A stretch of DNA of 64,000 bases from an uncultured Spirochaetales bacterium (GCA_944393005.1 CALXYO010000006.1:62001-126000); one strand, 5' to 3'. Counted from the stretch's first letter, positions 34,022 through 42,350 are shown. Numbers and translations: made by a program. Notes: generated by a model from the letters alone, not told the origin.

Positions 34022-34726
34022 CTAATGTGTCGTCAGTGTTGCCGTCACTGTCGATTTGTACATGCCCGTAGGAGCTCTGTCAAAATCTCTTCTTGAAACC
34101 GCCATCAGGACAGCACCGCGGGATATCCACTGGGAGGAATTTCCCTCTTTAGGTTTGATTGAATCTTTCAGTAGTACGTCTTTATGACTCTGATTTGTTG
34201 AAGGATCATCAGGATCTGAAAGACTTCCATTAGCTGTACTGCCTGCTGTTGCCGGCGGAATAGGAGGAAAGTCGGAAGCCTGAGTGCCGTTTGAATACAC
34301 AATATTGTGGTGAGCTGTCCTGAATGCGGCATCTATGGTATTGCCGTTTTTATCTTTAAACGGAGTAATGCTGAAACTGATGTTATATTTCAAAGCATCA
34401 CTTGCCACGAGACGGTATGAGAAGATTATGTTGTCTGCATCCTCTTCATTTATATCAGCTGTATCACTCAGGAATGAACCGATCTGACTTGTGGCATCTA
34501 TAACCCGTCCTATTGTTGTTGAACCTTCTTCAAGATCATCCTGTGAGAATGTGTTGAGACTCTCGCTGATAGCATCTGTTATTATGAACTCAACTGAAGA
34601 AGAATCCGTAATCTTGTACCCCTTGATCTCAAATTCATCAGAAGACAGGGACTTTCCATCCGCGGCCATGGCAGGAATGAGAATAAGTGATATAAGAACA
34701 AGCAGGATAAACATTCTTTTCATCAT
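34022..34726 (-). CDS. Usher-linked secreted protein 1
   Basis: 234 residues, signal peptide ending at AMAAD. First gene after the usher, overlapping it by ATGA, which binds the array to the usher in one operon. Strands EFEIKGYKIT, SVEFIITDA, IFSYRLVASDALKYNISFSITP and the last strand PTGMYKSTVTATLTT. Ser/Asn/Pro-rich loop in the middle. Divergent member of the same structural class. Confidence 0.7.
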   Translation of the reverse strand: MMKRMFILLVLISLILIPAMAADGKSLSSDEFEIKGYKITDSSSVEFIITDAISESLNTFSQDDLEEGSTTIGRVIDATSQIGSFLSDTADINEEDADNIIFSYRLVASDALKYNISFSITPFKDKNGNTIDAAFRTAHHNIVYSNGTQASDFPPIPPATAGSTANGSLSDPDDPSTNQSHKDVLLKDSIKPKEGNSSQWISRGAVLMAVSRRDFDRAPTGMYKSTVTATLTTH

Positions 34727-37700
34727 ACGGCCTCCCTCATTTCAGGATAGAGCATCAGCCAGAAATCCTCACTCGTAAGGCTTCCGGTGTAGCTGTAATG
34801 TCCGCTTGCGGAGTACGGGGACTGAGGAACTGTATCATCCATTGTGAATGTTTCATAAAGGTGTATAAGAGCAGAATCCTCAGGATTCTCACTGACTGTG
34901 AACCGGTATGAATACCAGGATGAACCGGATGGGACATCGAAAGCATATTCACCGCTTTCAAGACCCGATACGGTGAAGCGGCCTTCCGCATCAGTGAAGA
35001 GATACAGATCCGTTGCTTCAAGTACTTCATTACCCTCTTCATCTTCACTGACACGGTAAAGCGGTGATGAGCCGTTGGCCCAGAGCATTCCGTCAGCATA
35101 CACAAGAGCCGATACCGTATATGAGACATCCGCCTCAAGACGGAGGACAAAGCCACGCCTCTGTGTGGCAGGTATCGTTATATCAAACACTTCAGATGCT
35201 GAGAATGAATCTTCTGCCGTGCTGTAAATGGATAGCGAAGTATTGTTTGTGGAGGAAAGGCCTGAATACATGTATGTGCCAAGTACGCGGTCAGGTGTGA
35301 TTGAAGCAGAGGATCCGGCAATGCCGAGGGACAGCTCATTATCCTTCAATATGCCCTTCTGCCTGATCAGCAGGAAGTTGGACGGGATTGAAGATGCCAT
35401 GGTGAAAAGCCCGTCCGCAAAAAGCGTGGATGTTGAAAGGGAGAGTGAAAGACGTGTCCTGTTGAATGAATCCTCCGTATCAACTGAGAAGCTTCCGCTC
35501 AGATAATCCCCGCTGTAGGAATAATCCGCACTCAGGCCGTATTTATCGAATTCGGTGAAGTCAGTTGTGTCAATTCTCGCACTGAAACCGTGACGGCCGG
35601 AATATGCATTCACATTCATATATGAATAATCCGGACTCCAGCTTGTGGAAGAAGACACAGGTCCGAACCGCAGTGATGCTGATACCCTGCCGCTGATGGA
35701 GGGAACACTGTCTCCTATTCCCGACACGTTCATTGAAGCGGAAACAGACATGTGTCTGCCAAGTGTGGCACTCAGAGAACCGCTTGTATTCCAGCTCATG
35801 CGATCGGCTGAATTCAGATCCGATGATATATAACCTGACAGGCCCCAGCTGAGGAAACCGAGCCTTCCCGATAATGAAAGCGAACCTGAGAGATTATTAT
35901 CCTCTGTATCACCGGAATAAGTTGCGGCAAGGCTGAGTGAACTCAATACAGAAGAGTCGAAATAGATCTGATGTCCTACACGTGCATATATGTCCGGAAG
36001 AATGAAGTCTCCATTCTCAGTGATCTCCGTTGTCCTGAAACTGTAGCGTGTGGTGCCAAGGAAATTCGCATGGGTCAGTTCCAGCGCCGCGGCCATCGCC
36101 GGATTGAATGCTCTGGTGTCATTCACCTTGTTCTGCACGGCAAGGGCAAGATTCATGCTCAGACTTGTCGTAAGTCCTGCATGTATATAGCCGGAAAGCG
36201 TCAGATTTCTCAGATCATATTCGAGGCTTTCATCACCCGGAAGAGGAATACGCAATGCACCTTCCCTCTTTGACTGGGAATCGGAAACCAGTCTCCTCCC
36301 GCTTGCGAGATTTGCACCATAGTACACTTCCCCGGGAGCAAGGAGCGAACTGGTGTAGTTCAGTGAGATATCGAATTCTTCCGAAGGAGAACCGTCAAGT
36401 GGATCAACGATTATGCGGATTCTGTTGGCACCTGTATACAGTACGAAATCCTGCAGACGGTAACTGCCCGGCTGCAGAGTCCTCCTGAAGATTTCCCTTC
36501 CTTCGTTGTAGATCGTGACTTCCGATTCTTTTTCAATAACCAGAAGCCGTTCAATATGGCTTTTGCCGCGGGTTCCGGGCAGAGCATATGAAAGGGATTT
36601 GTCAAAACCTATGCCCAATGCGGTTCCATCCGGAGAGAGAAGATCGGTTCCGACATTGCCCCAGCTGAGACGGATCATGTCCTGCGGGAAATCCGCGTAG
36701 AAGCTGTATGTGCCGAATCTCGCATCAAAACCTCTGTACCTGTCATAGCTGAGGTAATAGCTGAATGAACCGTATACATCAAACAGCCTCAGGGTATTGT
36801 AGCTTGAAAGACTCAGGGAAAGGCTGTCCATGATTTTATCATGTTCACTGATGTTGAGGGAACTTGAAAGCGAATACCTTGAAATGAGATAGAATACCGC
36901 AGGATCGATTGTCGTGGCACCGGTGATCGGTCTTCTGGCCACGGGGGTGCCGGATGTCGAGCGGATGGAGATTATCTGGACAGGCATGTCTGTTGCGCTG
37001 AAGGTGATGTCAATGATGTAGTTATCACTGTCCATCTTTGCAGCGACCGATATCTCATTGAGGTATGAAAGAGGAATATATGAAAGTGACTCATCTGCGA
37101 AGACAAGTGCCATGACCTCGTCGATCACATTACCTTCAATATAAGAACGGAAGGCTTCAGAACTGATGCTTGCCTCACCGTTTTCAATAAGAGTCTCAAT
37201 TGTTCCAACTGACTCGTTGTTGATTACAAGAGTCATGTAATAAAGGCCGTCAGCGAGAACCAGATCTTCTGATCCGGCAATATAGAAAGTGGACCAGAAA
37301 TCATCATCTTCCCAGCGTGGCGGCTGGTAATAAATGACCTCAGAATCTTCCATGACATTCACACTGAGTATTGACGGTTTATCAGGGACCGGCATTGATT
37401 TGCCTTCCCCATCCTCATATTCTTCCACACTCTCTTCAAATGCATCAGGGAAACCAGTATCATTGCTCACAGCTTCATATGCTGCCGGCCCGTCTTCTAC
37501 GGCTGTCTGCTCAGCATGAGAGGAGTCATCCGGCAGTGAAGATTCAGCAGACGTCTCCGCCTCGGCCTTATCTGAAACGTCCGATCCGTTTTCCACGGAT
37601 ATGATTGCATCATAATCCGGATCTTCTGACGTTTTCACATTTTCATGACCAGTATCTGAGGATACATTCTCAACGGTAATGTTTTCACTCTTTACGTTTT

Positions 37701-38088
37701 CTTCCGGAGGAACGGATTCCGTCATCTCATGCACCACATGGTCTTCCGCATTTCCTGATGTTGCGGACATTCCCTTTTCATCTGTGTCATCAATTTCAAT
37801 AGTGGTGCCGGATATCTCTTCTGCTTCAGGTTTCTGGAAAAGTATGTGGAAGATCCATAAAATGACACAGACTGAGACAATTATTGTGAAAACCATAAGC
37901 AGAATTCTGAATGCAGCGGCCTTGCCAGTGAAAATGATCATATTTATGACAGCAATCAGACTGACAAGGAAGAGAACGGAGAGAAATACAACAAAGGCAG
38001 GGTTCATGACAGCATGGAACAGAACCAGAGATCCTGCACTGAGTGCTGAAATGACAGCAATGAAGAGAATGATCTTACCGGCAATCAT
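34723..38088 (-). CDS. Fimbrial usher-like outer-membrane protein with N-terminal membrane domain
   Basis: 1121 residues. From about residue 245 it is an usher: an N-terminal domain (STFYIAGSEDLVLADGLYYM and onward), a beta barrel of alternating Ser-, Tyr- and Leu-rich strands, a plug (SEVTIYNEGREIFRRTL, LQPGSYRLQDFVL, NYTSSLLAPGEVYYGANLA) and a C-terminal carboxypeptidase-like domain (LYLFTDAEGRFTVSGLESG). Ushers gate subunit secretion and fibre growth across the outer membrane. Unusual: in place of a signal peptide there are three hydrophobic helices (about 6-25, 30-53, 60-84) and an acidic, Glu/Ser-rich linker of about 150 residues. It lies between the chaperone gene and 14 subunit genes. 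Confidence 0.85.
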   Translation of the reverse strand: MIAGKIILFIAVISALSAGSLVLFHAVMNPAFVVFLSVLFLVSLIAVINMIIFTGKAAAFRILLMVFTIIVSVCVILWIFHILFQKPEAEEISGTTIEIDDTDEKGMSATSGNAEDHVVHEMTESVPPEENVKSENITVENVSSDTGHENVKTSEDPDYDAIISVENGSDVSDKAEAETSAESSLPDDSSHAEQTAVEDGPAAYEAVSNDTGFPDAFEESVEEYEDGEGKSMPVPDKPSILSVNVMEDSEVIYYQPPRWEDDDFWSTFYIAGSEDLVLADGLYYMTLVINNESVGTIETLIENGEASISSEAFRSYIEGNVIDEVMALVFADESLSYIPLSYLNEISVAAKMDSDNYIIDITFSATDMPVQIISIRSTSGTPVARRPITGATTIDPAVFYLISRYSLSSSLNISEHDKIMDSLSLSLSSYNTLRLFDVYGSFSYYLSYDRYRGFDARFGTYSFYADFPQDMIRLSWGNVGTDLLSPDGTALGIGFDKSLSYALPGTRGKSHIERLLVIEKESEVTIYNEGREIFRRTLQPGSYRLQDFVLYTGANRIRIIVDPLDGSPSEEFDISLNYTSSLLAPGEVYYGANLASGRRLVSDSQSKREGALRIPLPGDESLEYDLRNLTLSGYIHAGLTTSLSMNLALAVQNKVNDTRAFNPAMAAALELTHANFLGTTRYSFRTTEITENGDFILPDIYARVGHQIYFDSSVLSSLSLAATYSGDTEDNNLSGSLSLSGRLGFLSWGLSGYISSDLNSADRMSWNTSGSLSATLGRHMSVSASMNVSGIGDSVPSISGRVSASLRFGPVSSSTSWSPDYSYMNVNAYSGRHGFSARIDTTDFTEFDKYGLSADYSYSGDYLSGSFSVDTEDSFNRTRLSLSLSTSTLFADGLFTMASSIPSNFLLIRQKGILKDNELSLGIAGSSASITPDRVLGTYMYSGLSSTNNTSLSIYSTAEDSFSASEVFDITIPATQRRGFVLRLEADVSYTVSALVYADGMLWANGSSPLYRVSEDEEGNEVLEATDLYLFTDAEGRFTVSGLESGEYAFDVPSGSSWYSYRFTVSENPEDSALIHLYETFTMDDTVPQSPYSASGHYSYTGSLTSEDFWLMLYPEMREAV

Positions 38089-38120
38089 TTCCCTGCCCCT
38101 CCTGTTATGCTGACTGATTC

Positions 38121-38852
38121 TCAGTTCGAATAGGAGAAATCGTAAGTTGCATCAGCACTTATCGCGGATGCACCTTCCAGTGATGATGGAAGATCAATAA
38201 CTGTTCTGAGTTTTGAATTGGTGAGCAGATTCTGACCGGAAAGAGGTTCAACCTCTTCATCAGTCAAGGTATATACAGCACCGTTATCACCGGTAAGTGT
38301 TATTTTCATATTGTTTAATACCTGGTGAACACTTCCGGTATTCTCAATGACAATTTCCAGTTTTCCGTCATCTGTGTGTTCCACACTCTCGCTGACGCTT
38401 TCTATGACACGTGAAGGTCTTACATATGCGCTTGTGGAGTATACAAAGAGAAATGAGATCATCTGACCTGCTTCCTGGTCCTGTGCACCCTGTGGCATCG
38501 GAATCTGTTCGGAAATGATCCTGAAAGACATCTCACTGGTGACGGTCTGAGGTCCGCGGTACTGGACTCTTACAAGCTGGGTCGTGTTTCCCGGAATGAT
38601 CATGCGGCTGGGCTGTATTGAGAAATAAGCGGAACCGTCCTGATTCACCTCATTGCCGTCAATATCGATGATTCTCTGTTCCGCCCTGACCTCAATGGCA
38701 ACCGGAGAATCGGAATCATTGGTGATGGTATAGACTTTTGCACTGTCCGCACCGCTTGGAGCATAAGTGACATTCAACGGCGACAGCTGGTAAGCCATAA
38801 GAACGGATGAAATGAAAAGCAGAAATAAAAGTGACGCAAATACACGCCTCAT
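38121..38852 (-). CDS. PapD-like periplasmic chaperone of a chaperone-usher system
   Basis: 243 residues from ATG 38852 (MRRVFASLLF), 7 bases after GGGAGG; ATG 38858 is too close to that site and the open frame to 38915 has no matching start signal. Signal peptide to LMAYQ, then two immunoglobulin-like domains: LSPLNVTYAPSGADSAKVYTI, PSRMIIPGNTTQLVRVQYRG (the G1-type strand region with conserved Pro-Gly and Arg) and EMSFRIISEQIPMP. These chaperones hold pilin-like subunits by strand donation until the usher takes them. First gene of the operon, 32 bases before the usher. The G10 run lies 63 bases upstream of the start. Confidence 0.88.
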   Translation of the reverse strand: MRRVFASLLFLLFISSVLMAYQLSPLNVTYAPSGADSAKVYTITNDSDSPVAIEVRAEQRIIDIDGNEVNQDGSAYFSIQPSRMIIPGNTTQLVRVQYRGPQTVTSEMSFRIISEQIPMPQGAQDQEAGQMISFLFVYSTSAYVRPSRVIESVSESVEHTDDGKLEIVIENTGSVHQVLNNMKITLTGDNGAVYTLTDEEVEPLSGQNLLTNSKLRTVIDLPSSLEGASAISADATYDFSYSN

Positions 38853-38914
38853 AAACATTCCTCCCTGTTGACAAATGCCAGCCCCTTCAAAGTTTTTTTT
38901 ACCTTGAAGAGTCA

Positions 38915-38924
38915 CCCCCCCCCC
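38915..38924. repeat. Homopolymer of ten G (minus strand) in the chaperone leader
   Basis: Ten consecutive C on the plus strand, between the predicted promoter and the chaperone start. Poly-G runs of this length are prone to slipped-strand change. In Treponema pallidum, poly-G runs near tpr promoters alter expression. On the minus strand ATGATGC precedes the run: with ten G that frame stops at TGA directly after it, while eleven G would read in frame into the chaperone gene. Confidence 0.85.
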
Positions 38925-38976
38925 GCATCATTTTTCCGTACCGTATGATGTAAGGAAGCCGAAGGGGAGAGAGGAG

Positions 38977-39004
38977 TTTATATAGCACAGCGTCCGCATA
39001 ACAA
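38977..39004 (-). promoter_or_regulatory. Predicted promoter of the chaperone-usher operon
   Basis: Minus-strand -35 TTGTTA (39004-38999), 16 bases, -10 TATAAA (38982-38977). It would start a leader of about 118 bases that contains the G10 run. Found by inspection; no other good pair was seen between it and the gene. Confidence 0.45.
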
Positions 39005-39132
39005 TACAGACACCTTTCCTTCTCTTTCACATGCCATTTTATTAGGGAAACCTGCATTAGTAAAGAAAAATATGCCCGGCTTCGAACATTTTTCCGTTAT
39101 TTTTCCGATGAAAAAGCATGATTTGACGGTTT

Positions 39133-39310
39133 GTCACACATAATTCACGTACGTGTTTCATTTTTCTTCGTTATCAGCTTCATTCAAACTTCTGACATTG
39201 GCAGGGAGAATCAATGATAATAATCCCTTTTCTGCCATCTTGTTTCACAGACTGGCATATTACTGCCATACAAATCAGTTACAGCCGAGATTTCAAGCGC
39301 ATATATTAAT
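39133..39310. repeat. 180-base direct repeat, copy 1
   Basis: This stretch is nearly identical to 42138-42314. On the minus strand copy 2 can be read as a 48-codon tail (ISAVTDLYGSNMPVCETRW pattern, ending NEEK), and copy 1 has lost one base in an A run and shifts frame. It is therefore probably a remnant of a coding sequence present twice. Copy 1 ends at the predicted right end of the TnpB element. Confidence 0.75.
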
Positions 39311-39312
39311 AT

Positions 39313-39560
39313 GTCAACTACCGCCGCCCTGAAGGGCACCGGCTTGTAACTGCCCGGCAGTGCTGACGGCATCAAGCCTCCTGCCTTTGATTCCTGCAGT
39401 TTCCTCATCAGACTTACAGGTGGCGTTACATCGCGGGGTGGTTGACTTCACCCCTTGACTGACAGAATATATCCATCAGCCAGTTTGTCTTATCTTATCC
39501 ACTCCTCTCTTGTAGATATTCATCGCCGCTATCCTGTCATCATTTCCCTTATAACCGCAC
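39313..39560 (-). ncRNA. Probable omega-RNA overlapping the 3' end of tnpB
   Basis: In IS200/IS605-type elements the guide RNA of TnpB covers the end of tnpB and the right end of the element. Here the minus strand after the stop contains hairpins (GTGAAGTCAACCACCCC; GCCCTTCAGGGC) and ends GGCGGCGGTAGTTGAC at 39313, typical of such right ends. The next bases, ATATTAATATATGCGCTTGA (39312-39293), would be the guide. Boundaries are inferred. Confidence 0.45.
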
Positions 39561-40582
39561 ACAGGACAGGAATACAATCTCTCCCTTCTGTCTCTTGCCT
39601 TCTTATCCACATTAGAGCAATGAGGACATGTCTGTGATGTATGCCTTGCATCTACATATATCACAGCATCCCCTGCAAGAGAGGCTTTGTATTCCAGTTT
39701 CTGCTGCAAGTCATAATAAGGCCATGACACACTTACATAGCGGTCTTTCCTTCTCACCCTGCAGCTCGCATTCCTCACACCTGAGAGGTCTTCCAGAACA
39801 AAGGTAACTCCTCTTTCATTTTCGGCGACGAGTGTCTTTGCCAGCTGATGATTCACATCACTGACGTAGCGGTTCTCTCTCTTTCCGATTGCTTTCAGCC
39901 TTCTTCTGGATGATGGTGTGTTTCTTTTCTGCAGAGACTGGCGCACTACCTTGAACTTCGCTCTCTTCTGTTTTACTTCCGTTCCCTTATAAAATCTTGT
40001 CTTCTTTCCGTCATATGTAACTGCCGTGTTTATTATTCCCCTGTCAATTCCGACAACCTTTCTCTCATCAAAGGCAAAGTCCGGACTGTTCAGTTTAACG
40101 GAAACATAAAGAAAAGCCCTGCCTTTCTTGAGAACAAGCTTTGCTCCTCCGAACACAGCATCCTTATTGATATACTTCTCAAATCCCTTTGAAGAAAATG
40201 AAACCTTTATTCTCTTCTCCAGAGTATTGAGAGAGACAATTCCTTTATCAATATCAATTGACCAGTCCCTTCCTCTTACCTGATCACACTGAGGCAGGGA
40301 GAAGAAGACAGGCTTTTCAAGTTTTTTCCTCCTATCCTTTGTATATCTTGCCGCAACAGTTCTTGTCACAGAGATTGCCATCTGAGCTTTAAGGCCAAAG
40401 CTGTCTCTTAAAACCGCATAGCTCATTTTCTGAAGATTGACGGCATTGTATTCCCTTTTATAAAAGGCAAGAGAGGAGACATGATTACAGGCATCTCTGT
40501 AAGCACAAGAGACAGCTTCAAGGAGTTTGAACTGTTCATAACTTACATTTAACAAAAGCTTTGCCGTAATCACTGTTTCCAT
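39476..40582 (-). CDS. tnpB: TnpB, RNA-guided endonuclease of an IS200/IS605-type element
   Basis: 368 residues. OrfB/TnpB family: the RuvC-like catalytic residues lie in VVGIDRGIINTAV (Asp), TFVLEDLSGVRNA (Glu) and CGYKGNDDRIAAMNIYKRG (Asp), and the zinc ribbon is CPHCSNV with CPVCGYK. The N-terminal part has the usual basic helix region. TnpB cuts DNA next to a transposon-specific motif under guidance of an omega-RNA and helps keep the element at a site. No tnpA transposase lies nearby, so the element cannot move alone. It is placed upstream of the chaperone-usher operon, within an island of remnants. The catalytic residues look intact. Confidence 0.9.
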   Translation of the reverse strand: METVITAKLLLNVSYEQFKLLEAVSCAYRDACNHVSSLAFYKREYNAVNLQKMSYAVLRDSFGLKAQMAISVTRTVAARYTKDRRKKLEKPVFFSLPQCDQVRGRDWSIDIDKGIVSLNTLEKRIKVSFSSKGFEKYINKDAVFGGAKLVLKKGRAFLYVSVKLNSPDFAFDERKVVGIDRGIINTAVTYDGKKTRFYKGTEVKQKRAKFKVVRQSLQKRNTPSSRRRLKAIGKRENRYVSDVNHQLAKTLVAENERGVTFVLEDLSGVRNASCRVRRKDRYVSVSWPYYDLQQKLEYKASLAGDAVIYVDARHTSQTCPHCSNVDKKARDRRERLYSCPVCGYKGNDDRIAAMNIYKRGVDKIRQTG

Positions 40583-40909
40583 ACATAAGATTATATTACA
40601 AAATGATTTATTTTACAATAAACACAAAAGAAAAACTTAAGACTTCTGCTGTTTTCAGCTATTTCCTTTCTTCTTCAGACATTGCTAAACCGCAATTCCT
40701 CTGCAGCCTTGAAAGACGTCAGCTTCCTTGCTTGTTAAATTGTGAAGTATTCAGCTCAGCTTCCTCCCTCTCACCGGAAAGCTATAAGACATGCCACACG
40801 ACTTGCATCCATTTCGTTCGAAGTTCGTGTCTGTTCTGAACGCGTACAGGATATACAACAACCCGTGAGATAGCTGCCATCCTTCATGGTGGTCAGGTGA
40901 ATCACGGCA
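40583..40909. other. Gene-free stretch upstream of tnpB
   Basis: About 330 bases without a supported gene. It should contain the left end of the TnpB element, but no clear end hairpin or target motif was identified. AT-rich near tnpB, then mixed sequence up to the truncated hydrolase. Confidence 0.5.
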
Positions 40910-41305
40910 TCAATTGAGACGGACATTTTCCATGATGAAATCCCTTGCAATCACAGCGAATTCCTCCGCATTGCTGAGTATCGAAGGATGGCCTCCATGT
41001 GGGAACATATGGATCGAGGCTTTGCCCATCATCTTCTTCATCTCCCCATATTCCTCTTTCATGTCGCTCCGGCACATCAGGTCCTCGACAGACCCCGTCA
41101 GAAGAACAGGACAGTCCAATGCAGATGGAGGGGACACAAACAAAGAATCTCCTCTATCGGCACACTCAATAAGAGCTTTCGTATCTTTCTGGACAATGTC
41201 CTGCCAATCAGGGCCAAGACACCATTCATGGAAGCCTCTTGCATCTTCATCTTTCATTGCACTTTCTCTTTCCTTTGTGTGGAGGTAGTTCACAGTCCTT
41301 GACAA
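40910..41305 (-). pseudogene. Truncated alpha/beta hydrolase (C-terminal part only)
   Basis: 131 residues resemble the C-terminal third of an alpha/beta hydrolase: SALDCPVLLTGSVEDLM holds the strand with the acid region, and MFPHGGHPSILSNAEEF holds the catalytic His. The nucleophile Ser elbow and oxyanion loop of the N-terminal two thirds are missing. The frame stops being homologous next to the Phd promoter, so the toxin-antitoxin module probably displaced the 5' part. Confidence 0.6.
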
Positions 41306-41327
41306 TAGCTATGATTCTACCTATTGT
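41299..41327 (+). promoter_or_regulatory. phd-doc promoter with operator
   Basis: -35 TTGACA (41299-41304), 17 bases, -10 TATTGT (41322-41327). A perfect inverted repeat ACAATAG-N12-CTATTGT (41302-41327) overlaps both elements, as expected for autorepression by the antitoxin or its complex with the toxin. Confidence 0.7.
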
Positions 41328-41344
41328 TTGGATGAGGAGAATTT

Positions 41345-41587
41345 ATGGAATTAAGAACAGAAGAAATCATTTCAATAACTGAGGCCAATCAGAATTTCTC
41401 AAATGCGGTAAGAACCGCTGACCGGAATGGCCGAGCGGTCATATTCAAAAACAACAAGCCGAAGTACTTACTGGTGAACCTTGAAATGTCTCCGGCCTTC
41501 GATCTCTCCGACGACGAAAAAATCGACATTGTTGCGGCAAGAATACTGAAACGGCATAAGACAGCCTTCCTTGAGCTTGCGAAATGA
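41345..41587 (+). CDS. phd: Phd/YefM family antitoxin
   Basis: 80 residues. The N-terminal Phd fold is clear: IISITEANQNFSNAVRTADRNGRAVIFKNNKPKYLLVNLE, the DNA-binding part of this family. The C-terminal tail (DEKIDIVAARILKRHKTAFLELA) would wrap the toxin. ATG at 41345 follows GAGGAG. It overlaps the doc start by four bases. It blocks the Doc toxin and represses its own promoter through the inverted repeat upstream. Confidence 0.88.
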   Translation: MELRTEEIISITEANQNFSNAVRTADRNGRAVIFKNNKPKYLLVNLEMSPAFDLSDDEKIDIVAARILKRHKTAFLELAK

Positions 41588-41961
41588 TCAGGTTCTCCGA
41601 AGAGAAGGTCAAACTTCTTTACCGGCTCATGGTGGAAGAAACAGGTGGCTCATATGGCATTAGAGATGAAGAGCTTCTCAGATCAGCCCTCGAAGGGATA
41701 TTCCAGACATCCGATGGTAAAGAACTATATCCAACAAAAGAAGAAAAAGGTGCAAGACTTGGATATTCGCTGATATCTAATCATGCATTCGTTGATGGTA
41801 ACAAACGTATCGGAATATATGTGATGCTGACGTTCCTTGAAGTCAATGGCATACCTCTGGAGTGCACTGAGGGGGAACTTGCCAATATCGGACTTGCAGT
41901 TGCCTCCGGTGAGAAAAAATACGAAGAATTGCTTGAATGGGTGAGAAAACACCGTCGATAA
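41584..41961 (+). CDS. doc: Doc family toxin (Fic-fold kinase)
   Basis: 125 residues. The Fic/Doc core motif is HAFVDGNKRIG near residue 65, complete with His, the Asp-Gly-Asn-Lys-Arg stretch; the substitution at the motif's last part (GNKR instead of GNGR) is the Doc hallmark, giving phosphorylation of EF-Tu instead of AMP transfer. N-terminal TGGSYGIRDEELLRSALEG is also typical. It overlaps the antitoxin by ATGA. Confidence 0.92.
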   Translation: MIRFSEEKVKLLYRLMVEETGGSYGIRDEELLRSALEGIFQTSDGKELYPTKEEKGARLGYSLISNHAFVDGNKRIGIYVMLTFLEVNGIPLECTEGELANIGLAVASGEKKYEELLEWVRKHRR

Positions 41962-42137
41962 AAAGAAAAAAGATTTTTTCAGCAAAAATTTCCAGATCTT
42001 ATCAGCTCCGCTCTCCCGGCTGGTATATTCCGGACATGAGCAAACCAATGTCCAGATCACTTCAATTTCAAATCAGGCAGCATGAGAATTTCAAAATCAA
42101 TAAAGTACTGCAATGAAATAAGAAAACGGGACTTGCT

Positions 42138-42314
42138 GTCACACCTAATTCACGTATTTGTTTCATTTTTCTTCGTTATCAGCTTCATCCAGACTTCTGA
42201 CATTGGCAGGGATAATCAATGATAATAATCCCTTTTTTTGCCATCTTGTTTCACAGACTGGCATATTACTGCCATACAAATCAGTTCCAGCTGGGATTTC
42301 AACCGCATTTATTA
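42138..42314. repeat. 180-base direct repeat, copy 2
   Basis: Second copy of 39133-39310. No TnpB element is attached. The minus strand reads a short open tail (AVEIPAGTDLYGSNMPVCE, then GLLSLIIPANVRSLDEADN) that ends in TGA, so the repeat probably descends from the 3' end of a gene. The rest of 41962-42378 has no supported gene. Confidence 0.75.
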
Positions 42315-42332
42315 AACATTTTTATTGTTATT

Positions 42333-42350
42333 TTAAACAAACAGGTTTAA
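42333..42350 (+). promoter_or_regulatory. Inverted repeat upstream of the small HTH gene
   Basis: TTAAAC-N6-GTTTAA, just before TATAAA (42354-42359), which may be its -10. A candidate operator for self-regulation by the HTH protein that follows 20 bases later. Confidence 0.5.

Noticed and set aside
25054..34726. Secreted array as lipoproteins
   Set aside because: Most signal peptides end in A-x-A-type sites without a lipobox Cys; only one or two have a Cys nearby, not placed as in a lipobox.
39476..40582. Cas12-type effector
   Set aside because: Length, zinc ribbon and lack of repeats or cas genes fit TnpB, and no CRISPR array was seen.
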